The notes under the pieces were generated by a model that saw only the letters and a program-made list of their open reading frames with translations, had not been told where the DNA came from and did no database searches. Shown piece by piece: positions 17,673 through 25,475 of a stretch of DNA of 35,318 nucleotides. Position 1 is the first letter of the stretch; every line of letters starts with the position of its first letter. The stretch lies in assembly GCF_020181035.1 (NCBI RefSeq), contig NZ_JAIQYY010000003.1, positions 1 to 35,318 on the forward strand. The letters are read 5' to 3'. The position numbers and the translations under genes were made by a program. This stretch comes from Streptomyces sp. CoH27. GTDB taxonomy: Bacteria; Actinomycetota; Actinomycetes; Streptomycetales; Streptomycetaceae.

Positions 17673-18481
17673 GTGCGGGGGGTTTCCTTTCGACAAGTGG
17701 CGTCAGGGGTGGCGCCGGGCAGGACCGTCGACCAGCCGCCGTCGACGACGAAGTTGGCTCCCGTGATGTACGACGCCTCGTCCGAGGCGAGGAAGACGGC
17801 CGCGTTCACCACGTCGTCGGGTGTGCCGGTGCGGCCGAGGGGGATGTGCCGGGCGATGGAGCGCATCGGGCGGTCCTCCGCGAGGAGGTCGGCGCGGGAA
17901 CCGTCCGTGTCGATCAGCCCGGGGCTGACGCAGTTGGCGCGGATGCCGTACGGCGCGCCCTCGGCGGCCAGTTGCCTGGTCAGCGCGATCACGCCGCCCT
18001 TGGACGCGGAGTGCGCTGTCCGCCGGTTGGTGAGCGAACCGGTCAGGCCGGCGGTGGAGCCGACGGTGAGGACGCAGCCGCGACTGTCGATCAGGTGCCG
18101 CCAGGCCGCCCGAACGGTCAGCCATACCGAGTCGAGCTCGGCACGCATCGTGAAGGCGAAGTCCTCGTACGGCTGGCTGTCGACGGCCCCGAAGCGGACC
18201 GCGCCGGCGTTGGCGTAGACGATGTCGACGCCGCCGAAGGCGTCGACGGCCTCGGCCACCCAGGAGCGCACGGACTCCTCGTCGGTGACGTCCAGCGGGC
18301 CGGGCGTGAGGACCGTGCCCCCCTCGCGGGCGATCAGCCGCTGTGTCCCGACGGCCTCCTCGTGCAGCAGGTCGCCGCCGACCACGAGCGCGCCCTCGGC
18401 GGCGAACCGCAGCGCGGCGGCCCGGCCCTGACCACGGGCCGTGCCGGAGATCAGCGCGACCTTCCCCTCCAGCCGCTTCAC
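17669..18481 (-). CDS. SDR-family oxidoreductase 1
   Basis: 270 residues from GTG 18481, overlapping the stop of SDR 2. Classical short-chain dehydrogenase: N-terminal [14 protein letters not shown] (TGxxxGxG cofactor loop), [10 protein letters not shown] (NNAG position), catalytic Ser in [16 protein letters not shown] in the Y-x-x-x-K region (TAHSASKGG), and the C-terminal [13 protein letters not shown]. The usual catalytic Tyr before SASK appears as His, which is unusual and could reduce activity. It probably oxidises a cis-diol or hydroxyacid intermediate of the operon's pathway; the substrate is unknown. Confidence 0.85.
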   Translation of the reverse strand: MKRLEGKVALISGTARGQGRAAALRFAAEGALVVGGDLLHEEAVGTQRLIAREGGTVLTPGPLDVTDEESVRSWVAEAVDAFGGVDIVYANAGAVRFGAVDSQPYEDFAFTMRAELDSVWLTVRAAWRHLIDSRGCVLTVGSTAGLTGSLTNRRTAHSASKGGVIALTRQLAAEGAPYGIRANCVSPGLIDTDGSRADLLAEDRPMRSIARHIPLGRTGTPDDVVNAAVFLASDEASYITGANFVVDGGWSTVLPGATPDATCRKETPRT

Positions 18482-19230
18482 GAGGCCCCCTCGCGCAGCG
18501 CGTCGGAGACCGACTTGACCCCACCGTGCGCGGTGAGCCCGCCGTCGACGGGAATCTCGGCGCCGGTGATGAACGACGACTCCTCCGACAGCAGGAACAC
18601 CACCAGCGGAGCGACCTCCCCCACGGTTCCGGTGCGGCCGAGCGGCGTCTCGCGGATGTTGGCCTCGCGGAACGCGGGGGCGGCCGAGGCGGTCATCTCG
18701 GTCTCGATGTAGCCGGGGTGGATCGTGTTGACGCGGATGCCGCGCGGGCCGAGTTCCAGTGAGGCCGTCCTGGAGAGCCCCCGCAGCCCCCACTTGCTGG
18801 CGGTGTAGGCGACCGGGTAGTGGGCGGTGAGGGCGGCCGAGGAACCGACGTTGACGATCGAGGCGCCGGGCGGCATCAGCGGGACGAGGTGCTGGATCCC
18901 GAGCAGCGGGCCGGTGACGTTGACCGCGTGCACCCGGTCGAAGTCCTCGGCCCGTACGTCGCCGAGGCGGGCGCGCCAGGTGACGCCCGCGTTGTTGACC
19001 AGGCCGTGCACCTGCCCGTACGACTCCTTCAGCTCGGCGGCGAGGTCGGACCAGGCCTGTGCGCTGGTCACGTCGAGGCGGCGGCAGCCGCCTTCCGTCC
19101 GTACGTCGGTGGCGATCACCCGCGCGCCCTCCCGGGTCAGCGCCTCTGCCTCGGCGGCGCCCTGGCCACGTGCCGCACCGGTGACCACGACCACCTTGCC
19201 CAGGAGCCTCTTGGGGCGCAGGTTGCTCAC
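18478..19230 (-). CDS. SDR-family oxidoreductase 2
   Basis: 250 residues, GTG at 19230 overlapping the FAH stop (GTGA). NAD(P) loop VVVTGAARGQGAAEAEAL, LVNNAGVTW, Ser in NVGSSAALTAHYPVAYTASKWGLRGL with the complete Y-T-A-S-K pair, then PGYIETEM and FITGAEIPVDGGLTAHGG. All catalytic residues are present, in contrast to SDR 1 downstream. It is a member of the coupled aromatic operon; the reaction is unknown but most likely an NAD-dependent alcohol or diol dehydrogenation. Confidence 0.9.
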   Translation of the reverse strand: MSNLRPKRLLGKVVVVTGAARGQGAAEAEALTREGARVIATDVRTEGGCRRLDVTSAQAWSDLAAELKESYGQVHGLVNNAGVTWRARLGDVRAEDFDRVHAVNVTGPLLGIQHLVPLMPPGASIVNVGSSAALTAHYPVAYTASKWGLRGLSRTASLELGPRGIRVNTIHPGYIETEMTASAAPAFREANIRETPLGRTGTVGEVAPLVVFLLSEESSFITGAEIPVDGGLTAHGGVKSVSDALREGAS

Positions 19231-20198
19231 GGCCGCTCCCGGGACCGGCGCCGGCCTGCGGGCAGCGGCACCGGGTCCGCACCGGGCACGACGGTGTTGG
19301 ACACGCTGCCGATCCCTTCCACGGTGAGGGTGACGGTGTCGCCGGGCTTGAGAGGCGGTGGGGTCTGTTCGCCGCGCAGGCCCCACAGTTCGGCGAGGCA
19401 GCCACCGTTGCCGCAGGTGCCGGAGCCCAGGACGTCGCCGGGCAGCACCCGCGTACCGCGCGAGGCGTAGGCGACCATCTCCTCGAAGGTCCAGCTCATG
19501 TTGGACAGCAGGTCCCGGCCGACGACCTCGCCGTTGACCTCGGCGGTGAGCGCCAGGCGCAGGTAGCCGTCGGCGTCCCGGTACGGCTCCAGTTCGTCGG
19601 CGGTGACCAGGTACGGGCCGAGGGTGGTGGCCGTGTCCTTGCCCTTGCAGGGGCCGAGGCCGACCTTCATCTCGGCGGACTGGAGGTCCCTGGCCGACCA
19701 GTCGTTGAAGACCGTGTAGCCGACGATGTGGTCGCGGGCCTGCTCGGGGGTGAGGTCGCGGCCCTCGCGGCCGATGACGGCGGCGACTTCGAGTTCGAAG
19801 TCGAGGACGGCCGAGCAGGGCGGCATCGGGATGCCGTCGCCCGTCGCATGGATCGCGTGCGGGTTGCTGAAGTAGAAGGCCGGCGCGGCGTACCACTGGT
19901 CGGGCACGCCCGCCACGCCGTCCACCGAGCGCCGTACGCCCTCGACGTGCTCCTCGAAGGTGACGAAGTCCCGGACGGAGGCGGGCTGGAGCGGCGGCAG
20001 CAGCCGGACCTCCGTCACGTGCGGGCCGGGCGGTACGTCAAGCGCGACCGTGCCGGCGGCGAGCAGGCCGGGCAGCCCACCGGACGTCCGCAGCAGGTCG
20101 GTGAGCGAGGTGGCGCCGGGCAGTGGCAGCAGGGTTCCGTCGTCCTCCACGACGGCCACGTGGCGACGGTGATGGTGTTCGTAGGCGGCGAAACGCAT
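19227..20198 (-). CDS. Fumarylacetoacetate hydrolase-family protein 1
   Basis: 323 residues from ATG 20198 (MRFAAYEHHH...). The FAH fold is shown by VRDFVTFEEHV, FYFSNPHAIHATGD, the metal-ligand motif DFELEVAAVIG (E135, E137), GYTVFNDWSARDLQ, MKVGLGPCKGKD and VLPGDVLGSGTCGNGGCLAE. The family splits C-C bonds of beta-diketones or acts as hydratase, isomerase or decarboxylase on ring-cleavage products. Following a ring-cleaving dioxygenase, it probably acts on the opened ring. It is separated from the upstream dioxygenase by a 98-base gap with a strong hairpin, the one wide gap inside the operon. Confidence 0.9.
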   Translation of the reverse strand: MRFAAYEHHHRRHVAVVEDDGTLLPLPGATSLTDLLRTSGGLPGLLAAGTVALDVPPGPHVTEVRLLPPLQPASVRDFVTFEEHVEGVRRSVDGVAGVPDQWYAAPAFYFSNPHAIHATGDGIPMPPCSAVLDFELEVAAVIGREGRDLTPEQARDHIVGYTVFNDWSARDLQSAEMKVGLGPCKGKDTATTLGPYLVTADELEPYRDADGYLRLALTAEVNGEVVGRDLLSNMSWTFEEMVAYASRGTRVLPGDVLGSGTCGNGGCLAELWGLRGEQTPPPLKPGDTVTLTVEGIGSVSNTVVPGADPVPLPAGRRRSRERP

Positions 20199-20221
20199 GG
20201 TGCGGCTCCGGGCAGGCTGGG

Positions 20222-20279
20222 CCCGGGGGCGCGGCGGGTCCGAGTCAGGGCAGGTGACAGGGCCGGCCGCGCCCCCGGG
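20222..20279 (-). terminator. Perfect 14-bp hairpin inside the aromatic operon
   Basis: CCCGGGGGCGCGGC (20222-20235) is exactly complementary to GCCGCGCCCCCGGG (20266-20279), with a 30-base loop. It lies between the dioxygenase stop and the FAH 1 start, so it is probably a partial terminator or an mRNA-stabilising end that sets lower expression of the distal genes. There is no U-run. Confidence 0.6.
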
Positions 20280-20296
20280 AGCGAGGGAGTGGGAGA

Positions 20297-21229
20297 TCAG
20301 ACCGGCGGGGCGACGAAGACGCCGCGGTCGGGGTCGTTGAACGACTCCTTGGCGACGAGTTCGTTCATGGGGTTGGCCGTGCCCCACTGGTCGCTGACCT
20401 CGGGCTGCGAGAAGTCGTAGACGTGCGGGTGCCAGGTGTCCTCGTCCAGGCACTCCAGCTCGGTGGTGTACTCGACGGTGTTGCCGTGCGGGTCGAGGAA
20501 GTAGGTGAAGGTGTTGTCGCCCGCCATGTGCCGGCCCGGACCCCAGATCTTGCGGTACCCGGCGCGGATCACACGGCCGGAGCCGCGCATGTACTCGTCG
20601 ATGCCGCGCATCTCGAAGGAGATGTGGTGCAGGGAGGTGTGCGGGCCCTGGGCGATGGCCATGGAGTGGTGCTGGTTGCTGATCCGCATGAAGTGCATGA
20701 CCTCCCCCATGTGGGGGGAGCTGAGCGTGTCGGAGAGCCGGAAACCGAGGCGGCGCTCGTACCACTCCCGGGTGCGGTTCAGATCGGGGGAGTTGAGGAC
20801 GACGTGGGACAGCTTGACCGGGATCGACTCCTTCTCCTCGATCCTGCGGTGCTGCCGTACCTCGACGTCGGCGGAGACCTCGATGGTGCGGCCGTCGACG
20901 TCGAAGAAGCGGAAGCCGTAGCCCCCGCCGGGGGTGTCGACCTTGCCCGGCTGGGTGATCAACTGCACGCCTCCAGCCAGCAGTTGCTCGGCGAGCGTGT
21001 CCACGTCGGTGGCGGAGGCGGCGCCGTAGGAGACGAGGTCGAGGCGCTTCTCGTCGGCCTTGCGCAGCCGGACCACGTACTGCTCGGGGCTGCCCTCGGC
21101 GGCGAGGAAGGAGATGCCGGAGTCCTCGGCGACCTTGGTCAGGCCCCAGACGCCGGCGTAGAAGTCGAGCTGCTTGTCGTAATCGGGCACGGCGAGGTCG
21201 ACGTGCCGCAGGTGGGTGAGCAGGCGCAT
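20297..21229 (-). CDS. Type I extradiol ring-cleavage dioxygenase (VOC family)
   Basis: 310 residues, two tandem VOC domains. The N-terminal domain starts LRHVDLAVPDYDKQLDFY. The catalytic C-terminal domain starts LSHVVLNSPDLNRTREWYE with likely metal ligands H142, H201 or H202 (LHHISFEM) and E253 (NTVEYTTE). This is the 2-His-1-carboxylate pattern of catechol 2,3-dioxygenase and homoprotocatechuate 2,3-dioxygenase, which open a catechol ring next to the two hydroxyls with O2 and Fe(II) or Mn(II). It is the committed step of the operon. A GGAG ribosome site lies at the end of the amidohydrolase gene, 4 bases from the ATG. Confidence 0.93.
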   Translation of the reverse strand: MRLLTHLRHVDLAVPDYDKQLDFYAGVWGLTKVAEDSGISFLAAEGSPEQYVVRLRKADEKRLDLVSYGAASATDVDTLAEQLLAGGVQLITQPGKVDTPGGGYGFRFFDVDGRTIEVSADVEVRQHRRIEEKESIPVKLSHVVLNSPDLNRTREWYERRLGFRLSDTLSSPHMGEVMHFMRISNQHHSMAIAQGPHTSLHHISFEMRGIDEYMRGSGRVIRAGYRKIWGPGRHMAGDNTFTYFLDPHGNTVEYTTELECLDEDTWHPHVYDFSQPEVSDQWGTANPMNELVAKESFNDPDRGVFVAPPV

Positions 21230-21233
21230 GAGA

Positions 21234-22232
21234 TCACTCCTTGAAGAGGAGGGCGGAGGCGTTGCCGCCGCTGACGGCGTGGAAGTCGTGGTCGGGCAGG
21301 CGGGCAGCGCGCAGGGCGGCGACGGGGTCCTCGGTGCCCATGTCGAAGGGGAAGTCGGAGCCGAGCAGGACCCGGTCGGCGCCCGCGACCCGGACCAGCT
21401 CCCGCAGCACGTCCGGGTCGTGGACGAGGGAGTCGAAGTACAGGCGCTTCAGGTAGCTGCTGGGCAGGTGCGCGCAGCCCGCGCCCGCGTCGGAGCGGGC
21501 CGACCAGGCGTGGTCGGAGCGGCCGATGTGCGTGGGCAGGTAGCCGCCGCCGTGCGCGGCGATCAGGGTCAGGCCCGGGTGCCGGTCCAGGACGCCGGAG
21601 AAGATCAGGTGGGAGAGCGCGACGGCGTTCTCCACCGGCTGACCGACGGTGTTGGACAGGTACCACCGGTCCAGGCGCTCGTCGAGCGTGCAGCCGAAGG
21701 GGTGCAGGAAGACGATCGCGCCGGTCTCCTCGGCCCGGGACCAGAAGGGTTCGTAGGCCGGGTCGGACAGTTCCCGTCCAGGTGCGTGGCTGGAGATCTC
21801 GACGCCCAGCAGCCCTTGGTCCAGCGCGTGATCGAGGGCGCGCACCACGTGATCAGGATGCTGCAGCGGCACGAGGCCGAGCCCGCGCAGCCGGTCGGGG
21901 GCGGCGGAACAGTGCGCGGCCGTCGCCTCGTTGGCGAGCCGGTACAGCTTCTCGGCCGTGTCCTCGTCCGCCCAGTAGTGGTAGTGGGAGGGGGAGGGGC
22001 TGACCACTTGCACGTCCACGCCCTGGGCGTCCATCGCGGCCAGCCGCACGGCGGGGTCGGTCAGTTTCGGGATGCGTTCGCGGACCATGGGCCCGCTGAC
22101 GGCCAGGGCCGCCGGACCGTTGCGCCGGGCGTCCAGCGCCGTCGCTTCCGCCAGCCCCGGCAGGCCGGCCACCAGCGCCTCGACCCCGGGGAGCAGCACA
22201 TGGGCGTGGACGTCGACGGTGGGCGTGCTCAC
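21234..22232 (-). CDS. Amidohydrolase/decarboxylase (PF04909 type, ACMSD-like)
   Basis: 332 residues from GTG 22232, overlapping the monooxygenase stop. Metal motif VDVHAHVLLPG at the N-terminus, MDAQGVDVQVVSPSP, EISSHAPGRELSDP, FLHPFGCTLDERLDRWYL, IAAHGGGYLPTHIGRSDHAW and the C-terminal aspartate in LLGSDFPFDMG. These are the hallmarks of the amidohydrolase-2 group, which includes aminocarboxymuconate-semialdehyde decarboxylase, resorcylate decarboxylases and oxalomesaconate hydratase. In this operon it either removes a ring carboxylate or decarboxylates or hydrates the cleaved ring. Which of these cannot be decided from sequence. Confidence 0.88.
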   Translation of the reverse strand: MSTPTVDVHAHVLLPGVEALVAGLPGLAEATALDARRNGPAALAVSGPMVRERIPKLTDPAVRLAAMDAQGVDVQVVSPSPSHYHYWADEDTAEKLYRLANEATAAHCSAAPDRLRGLGLVPLQHPDHVVRALDHALDQGLLGVEISSHAPGRELSDPAYEPFWSRAEETGAIVFLHPFGCTLDERLDRWYLSNTVGQPVENAVALSHLIFSGVLDRHPGLTLIAAHGGGYLPTHIGRSDHAWSARSDAGAGCAHLPSSYLKRLYFDSLVHDPDVLRELVRVAGADRVLLGSDFPFDMGTEDPVAALRAARLPDHDFHAVSGGNASALLFKE

Positions 22233-23359
22233 GGCAGCTCCCGCAGCATCGTCATGGTGCGGCCCATCAGGCCGGGGACGTCCGCGTCCCGGACGCCGTC
22301 GAGCTGCCACTGGCCGATCTGCACGGACGCCTCCACGACCGGGCGGACGCGGGCCATGCGCCGCTCGTAGTACGCCTGGAAGAGGGCGTCGTCCCAGGTG
22401 TCCGAGGCAGTCAGCAACTGGGTGAGCACCCAGGCGTCCTCCAGGGACAGTGCCGCGCCCTGCGCGAGGGTGGGCGGGCAGCAGTGCGCGGCGTCGCCGA
22501 CAAGGACGACCCGGCCGCGGTGCCAGGAGCCCTCGACCAGCAGCCGGTCGAACCAGGTGTAGTTGACCTTCGCCGGGTCGGTGATGTGCGCGGTGATCTC
22601 CGGCCAGTGGCCCCCGTAGGCGGAGGACAGGCGCCGCATCTCCTCGGCGTACGTCTCCGGCGGGATGGCGGCGCGGTCACGGTTGGCCTCGACGACGTAC
22701 GCGTAGAGGGTCGTGTCGCTGGTGGGGCAGTACCCGGCGATGTAGGCCGGGCCGCCGTAGGCGAGGTCCGTACGGACCACACCCGCCGGGCGGGGGGCGG
22801 CGACGCGCCAGATGGCCATGCCGGTCGGCTCCGGCTTGTCACCGATGCCGATCGCCGCCCGGGTCGAGGACCCGAGGCCGTCGGCCGCGACGACGAGGTC
22901 GTACCGGCCCTCGCTGCCGTCGGAGAACCGTATCGAGACCCCGTCCGCGTCCTGGCCGAGGATCTCGGCGGTCGTGCCGAGCCGCACGGTGGCGCCGCTG
23001 GCCCGGACGGCGTCGATCAGGATCTGTTGCAGCTGCGGGCGCTGCATGCCGACCGTGGCGGGCAGGTCGTCGCCGCCGGTGCGCAGGTCCCGCGCGATGT
23101 GCAGGACGGTGCCGTCCGGGGCGGTGATGCCGACGGAGCCGAAACCGAAGCCGGACTCCTCGACCCGGTCCCAGACGCCGAGTTCACGCAGGACGCGCAG
23201 CGCGTTGCCGTGGAGGGTGATGCCGGATCCCGCGGTGGCGTTCCAGTCGTCCTTGGCCTCGATCAGATCCACCGTGAGGCCGGCTCGGCGGAGCAGGATC
23301 GTCACCGCGTTGCCTGCGGCGCCACCGCCGATCACCAGGACCGTGCGGGCTGTTCTCAT
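22229..23359 (-). CDS. FAD-dependent aromatic hydroxylase (PHBH/salicylate hydroxylase type)
   Basis: 376 residues from ATG 23359, preceded by AAGGGAG. Group A flavin monooxygenase: Rossmann GxGxxG in VLVIGGGAAGNAVTILL with acidic E in DLIEA, the DG motif in DLVVAADGLGSSTR, and the GD motif in VVLVGDAAHCCPPTLAQGA, followed by SLEDAWVL. These enzymes use NAD(P)H and O2 to hydroxylate, or decarboxylatively hydroxylate, a phenolic ring. It would supply the catechol for the extradiol dioxygenase two genes downstream. An earlier in-frame ATG at 23380 has no ribosome site. Confidence 0.92.
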   Translation of the reverse strand: MRTARTVLVIGGGAAGNAVTILLRRAGLTVDLIEAKDDWNATAGSGITLHGNALRVLRELGVWDRVEESGFGFGSVGITAPDGTVLHIARDLRTGGDDLPATVGMQRPQLQQILIDAVRASGATVRLGTTAEILGQDADGVSIRFSDGSEGRYDLVVAADGLGSSTRAAIGIGDKPEPTGMAIWRVAAPRPAGVVRTDLAYGGPAYIAGYCPTSDTTLYAYVVEANRDRAAIPPETYAEEMRRLSSAYGGHWPEITAHITDPAKVNYTWFDRLLVEGSWHRGRVVLVGDAAHCCPPTLAQGAALSLEDAWVLTQLLTASDTWDDALFQAYYERRMARVRPVVEASVQIGQWQLDGVRDADVPGLMGRTMTMLRELP

Positions 23360-23383
23360 GAGGGAACTCCCTTGTTCCATACG

Positions 23384-24340
23384 TTACTTGACGGCGATCG
23401 GGCTGACGGGGGAGCCGACCGCACCGGTGATGGGCAGGGGTGCGGCCGTGAGCCAGAACTCGTACACGCCGTCGGCCGCGCAGTCCTCGGCCAGTGCCTC
23501 CAGGTCCCACATCTCGCCGATCAGCAGCCCGATGTTCGGGATGGCGACCTGGTGCAGCGGCTGGAAGGCGTGCTCGAACTCGTTCGGACGGACCTCGAAA
23601 CCCCAGGTGTCCGTGGCGATCGCGGCGATCTCCGTGCGGTGCAGCCAGCCCGCCGTGGTGAACGACAGACCGGGCGCCGGGCCGCCCGCGTAGTCGCCCC
23701 AGCCGTCGCGGCGGGCCCGGGCGAGCTGCCCGGTCCGTACGACGACGATGTCCCCGCGGCCCACGGTCACGCGGTGCGCCTCGGCCGTCGCCGTCAGGTG
23801 CTCCTCGGTGATCGCGAAACCGTCGGGCAGCTCACCGCCCTCGCCGATGACCCGGCCGACGTCCAGCAGCACCCCGCGCCCGGCGACGTACGGCGCCATG
23901 TGCTCGATGCCGGTGACGAGGTCGCCGTCGGAGGTGACGACCTTCTCGGCCGCCCGCCCGTTCCACGCCCTGCCGTGGTCGAAGATGTGGCCGAGGCCGT
24001 CCCACTGCGTGGAGCACTGGAGCGGCATCGCGATCATGTCGTCGGCGCCGCCGATGCCGTGCGGGAAGCCCTGGTTGCCGAGGGCCGCGTCAGTGCCGGT
24101 GTCCAGCATGGTGTGCACCGGGTTGGTGCGCCGCCGCCAGCCCTTCTGCGGGCCGTTCATGTCGAAGGACTGGGACAGCGCGAAGCTGACGCCCCGCCGC
24201 ACCAGGGCCGCGCCCTCACGGCGCTTGCCCTCGTCGAGGAAGTTGAGGGTGCCGAGCCGGTCGTCCTCGCCCCAGCGCCCCCAGTTGGAGTACGCCTTGG
24301 CGGCTTCGGCGATCGCACCCTCCGGGTCGTGGCGGTTCAC
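23384..24340 (-). CDS. Cyclase-family (kynurenine-formamidase-like) hydrolase
   Basis: 318 residues from GTG 24340, overlapping the FAH 2 stop. PF04199-type protein: NWGRWGEDDRLGTLNFLD at the N-terminus, then QCSTQWDGLGHIFDHGRAWNG, where formamidases have the H-x-G-T-H-x-D-x-P-x-H metal motif. Here the histidines are mostly replaced (Q-x-S-T-Q-W-D-x-L-x-H), as in a large bacterial subfamily of unknown activity that often sits in aromatic clusters. Later motifs are GRGVLLDV, GDIVVVRTGQLAR and GWLHRTEIAAIATDTWGFE. It probably hydrolyses a lactone, enol or amide intermediate. Confidence 0.88.
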   Translation of the reverse strand: MNRHDPEGAIAEAAKAYSNWGRWGEDDRLGTLNFLDEGKRREGAALVRRGVSFALSQSFDMNGPQKGWRRRTNPVHTMLDTGTDAALGNQGFPHGIGGADDMIAMPLQCSTQWDGLGHIFDHGRAWNGRAAEKVVTSDGDLVTGIEHMAPYVAGRGVLLDVGRVIGEGGELPDGFAITEEHLTATAEAHRVTVGRGDIVVVRTGQLARARRDGWGDYAGGPAPGLSFTTAGWLHRTEIAAIATDTWGFEVRPNEFEHAFQPLHQVAIPNIGLLIGEMWDLEALAEDCAADGVYEFWLTAAPLPITGAVGSPVSPIAVK

Positions 24341-25338
24341 GTGGCGCCCTCCGCGACGCAACGGGTGCGCTGGACCCCGAGACCGGTGACCGTGCCCTCC
24401 ATGACATCGCCGTCGCGCAGCAGCCGGCCCCAGTGCATGCCGTTGCCGGCCGGGGAGCCGGTGAGCACCAGGTCGCCGGGGAGCAGGCGGGAGGTCTGCG
24501 AGGCGTACGACACCATCCGCGCGACCTTGAAGATCATGTCCTTGGTGGACTCGTCCTGCATGGTCTCGCCGTTGAGCTTCAGCGTGACGCGCAGGTCGTC
24601 CGGGTTCGCGATCGACTCGGCCGGTACGATCCACGGCCCGAGCGGGGTGAACCCGGGCGCGTTCTTGCTGCGCAGCCAGTCGGTGCCGATCTGCGGCATG
24701 TCCCGGCGGAAGACGGTGGCGCGGTCGGTCAGGTCGTTGGCGATCGTGTAGCCGGCGATGTACTCCGGTGCGTCCTCCACCGACACCCGGTGGACCGGCT
24801 TGCCGATGACGACCGCCAGCTCCAGTTCCCAGTCGGGCTGCTCGGCCCACGCGGGCAGGAGGACATCGTCGTACGGCCCGGTGATCGCGCTCGGCAGTCC
24901 GATGAAGACGTACGGCAGGTCCTCGGCCGCCCGCCGGTCCATGATCTCGGCGGCCTCCGCGCGCCGCTCGCCCTCCGGCCGTTCGTCACCGGGGGCGCGG
25001 TGGGCGACGTGCAGGTCGATGACGTGCTGCCGGTAGTTCGCCCCTGACTGGAACACCTGACGCGGCGACACGGGCGCGTGCACGCGCAGGTCGGTGACGG
25101 CCGTGCGGACCAGGCCGGTGTCGGCCGCGAGCGCGCGCAGCTGCGGCAGGACCGTCTCCCAGCGGTCCAGCACGTCCAGGGTGGTCAGCCGATCGTCGCC
25201 GAAGACGCCCCTCAGGCCGAGGGCCTGGCCGTCGGGGGTGACCAGGGCGGGGAATTCCGGCCCGTCCGGGGCCGAGAGGGTGGCGAGGGCGAACGGTCCG
25301 GCGAAGAGCGGGGACGAGGGTTCGGGTTTCACGGACAT
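24337..25338 (-). CDS. Fumarylacetoacetate hydrolase-family protein 2
   Basis: 333 residues, first gene of the operon, divergent from the LysR gene. FAH-fold markers: FQSGANYRQHVIDL, a helical insert rich in Arg/Glu (PEGERRAEAAEIMDRR), PYVFIGLPSAITGPYDDVLLP, the metal site DWELELAVVIGKP, GYTIANDLTDRATVFRRD, WLRSKNAPGFTPLGPWIVP and LLPGDLVLTGSPAGNG. It differs clearly from FAH 1 at 19227, so the pathway uses two FAH activities, such as hydratase and hydrolase or isomerase and decarboxylase. The GTGA overlap with the cyclase gene indicates coupled translation. Confidence 0.9.
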   Translation of the reverse strand: MSVKPEPSSPLFAGPFALATLSAPDGPEFPALVTPDGQALGLRGVFGDDRLTTLDVLDRWETVLPQLRALAADTGLVRTAVTDLRVHAPVSPRQVFQSGANYRQHVIDLHVAHRAPGDERPEGERRAEAAEIMDRRAAEDLPYVFIGLPSAITGPYDDVLLPAWAEQPDWELELAVVIGKPVHRVSVEDAPEYIAGYTIANDLTDRATVFRRDMPQIGTDWLRSKNAPGFTPLGPWIVPAESIANPDDLRVTLKLNGETMQDESTKDMIFKVARMVSYASQTSRLLPGDLVLTGSPAGNGMHWGRLLRDGDVMEGTVTGLGVQRTRCVAEGAT

Positions 25339-25400
25339 GTCCTCCTGATTGCGGTGGGACTAATCTGGACCCGCCCTCCGCGATCAGGGAAATAGATTCT

Positions 25401-25419
25401 GTGGATGATCGGCATCCAC
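25401..25419. promoter_or_regulatory. Inverted repeat in the LysR/operon divergent promoter
   Basis: GTGGATG-ATCGG-CATCCAC, perfect 7-bp arms around a 5-base centre, in the 137-bp gap between FAH 2 (start 25338) and the LysR gene (start 25476). Dyads of this size in the divergent promoter are the usual recognition site of LysR-type regulators. A second weaker AATCT/AGATT pair flanks it on the operon side. Confidence 0.6.
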
Positions 25420-25475
25420 CCGATTTATTCCCGCCGCTCACCACCCCTGCTCGTTGCCCCATGCGAGGACCGTCC

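Noticed and set aside
22484..24751. 755-residue plus-strand open frame across the monooxygenase, cyclase and FAH 2 genes
   Set aside because: Antisense to three well-supported genes and lacks any domain.
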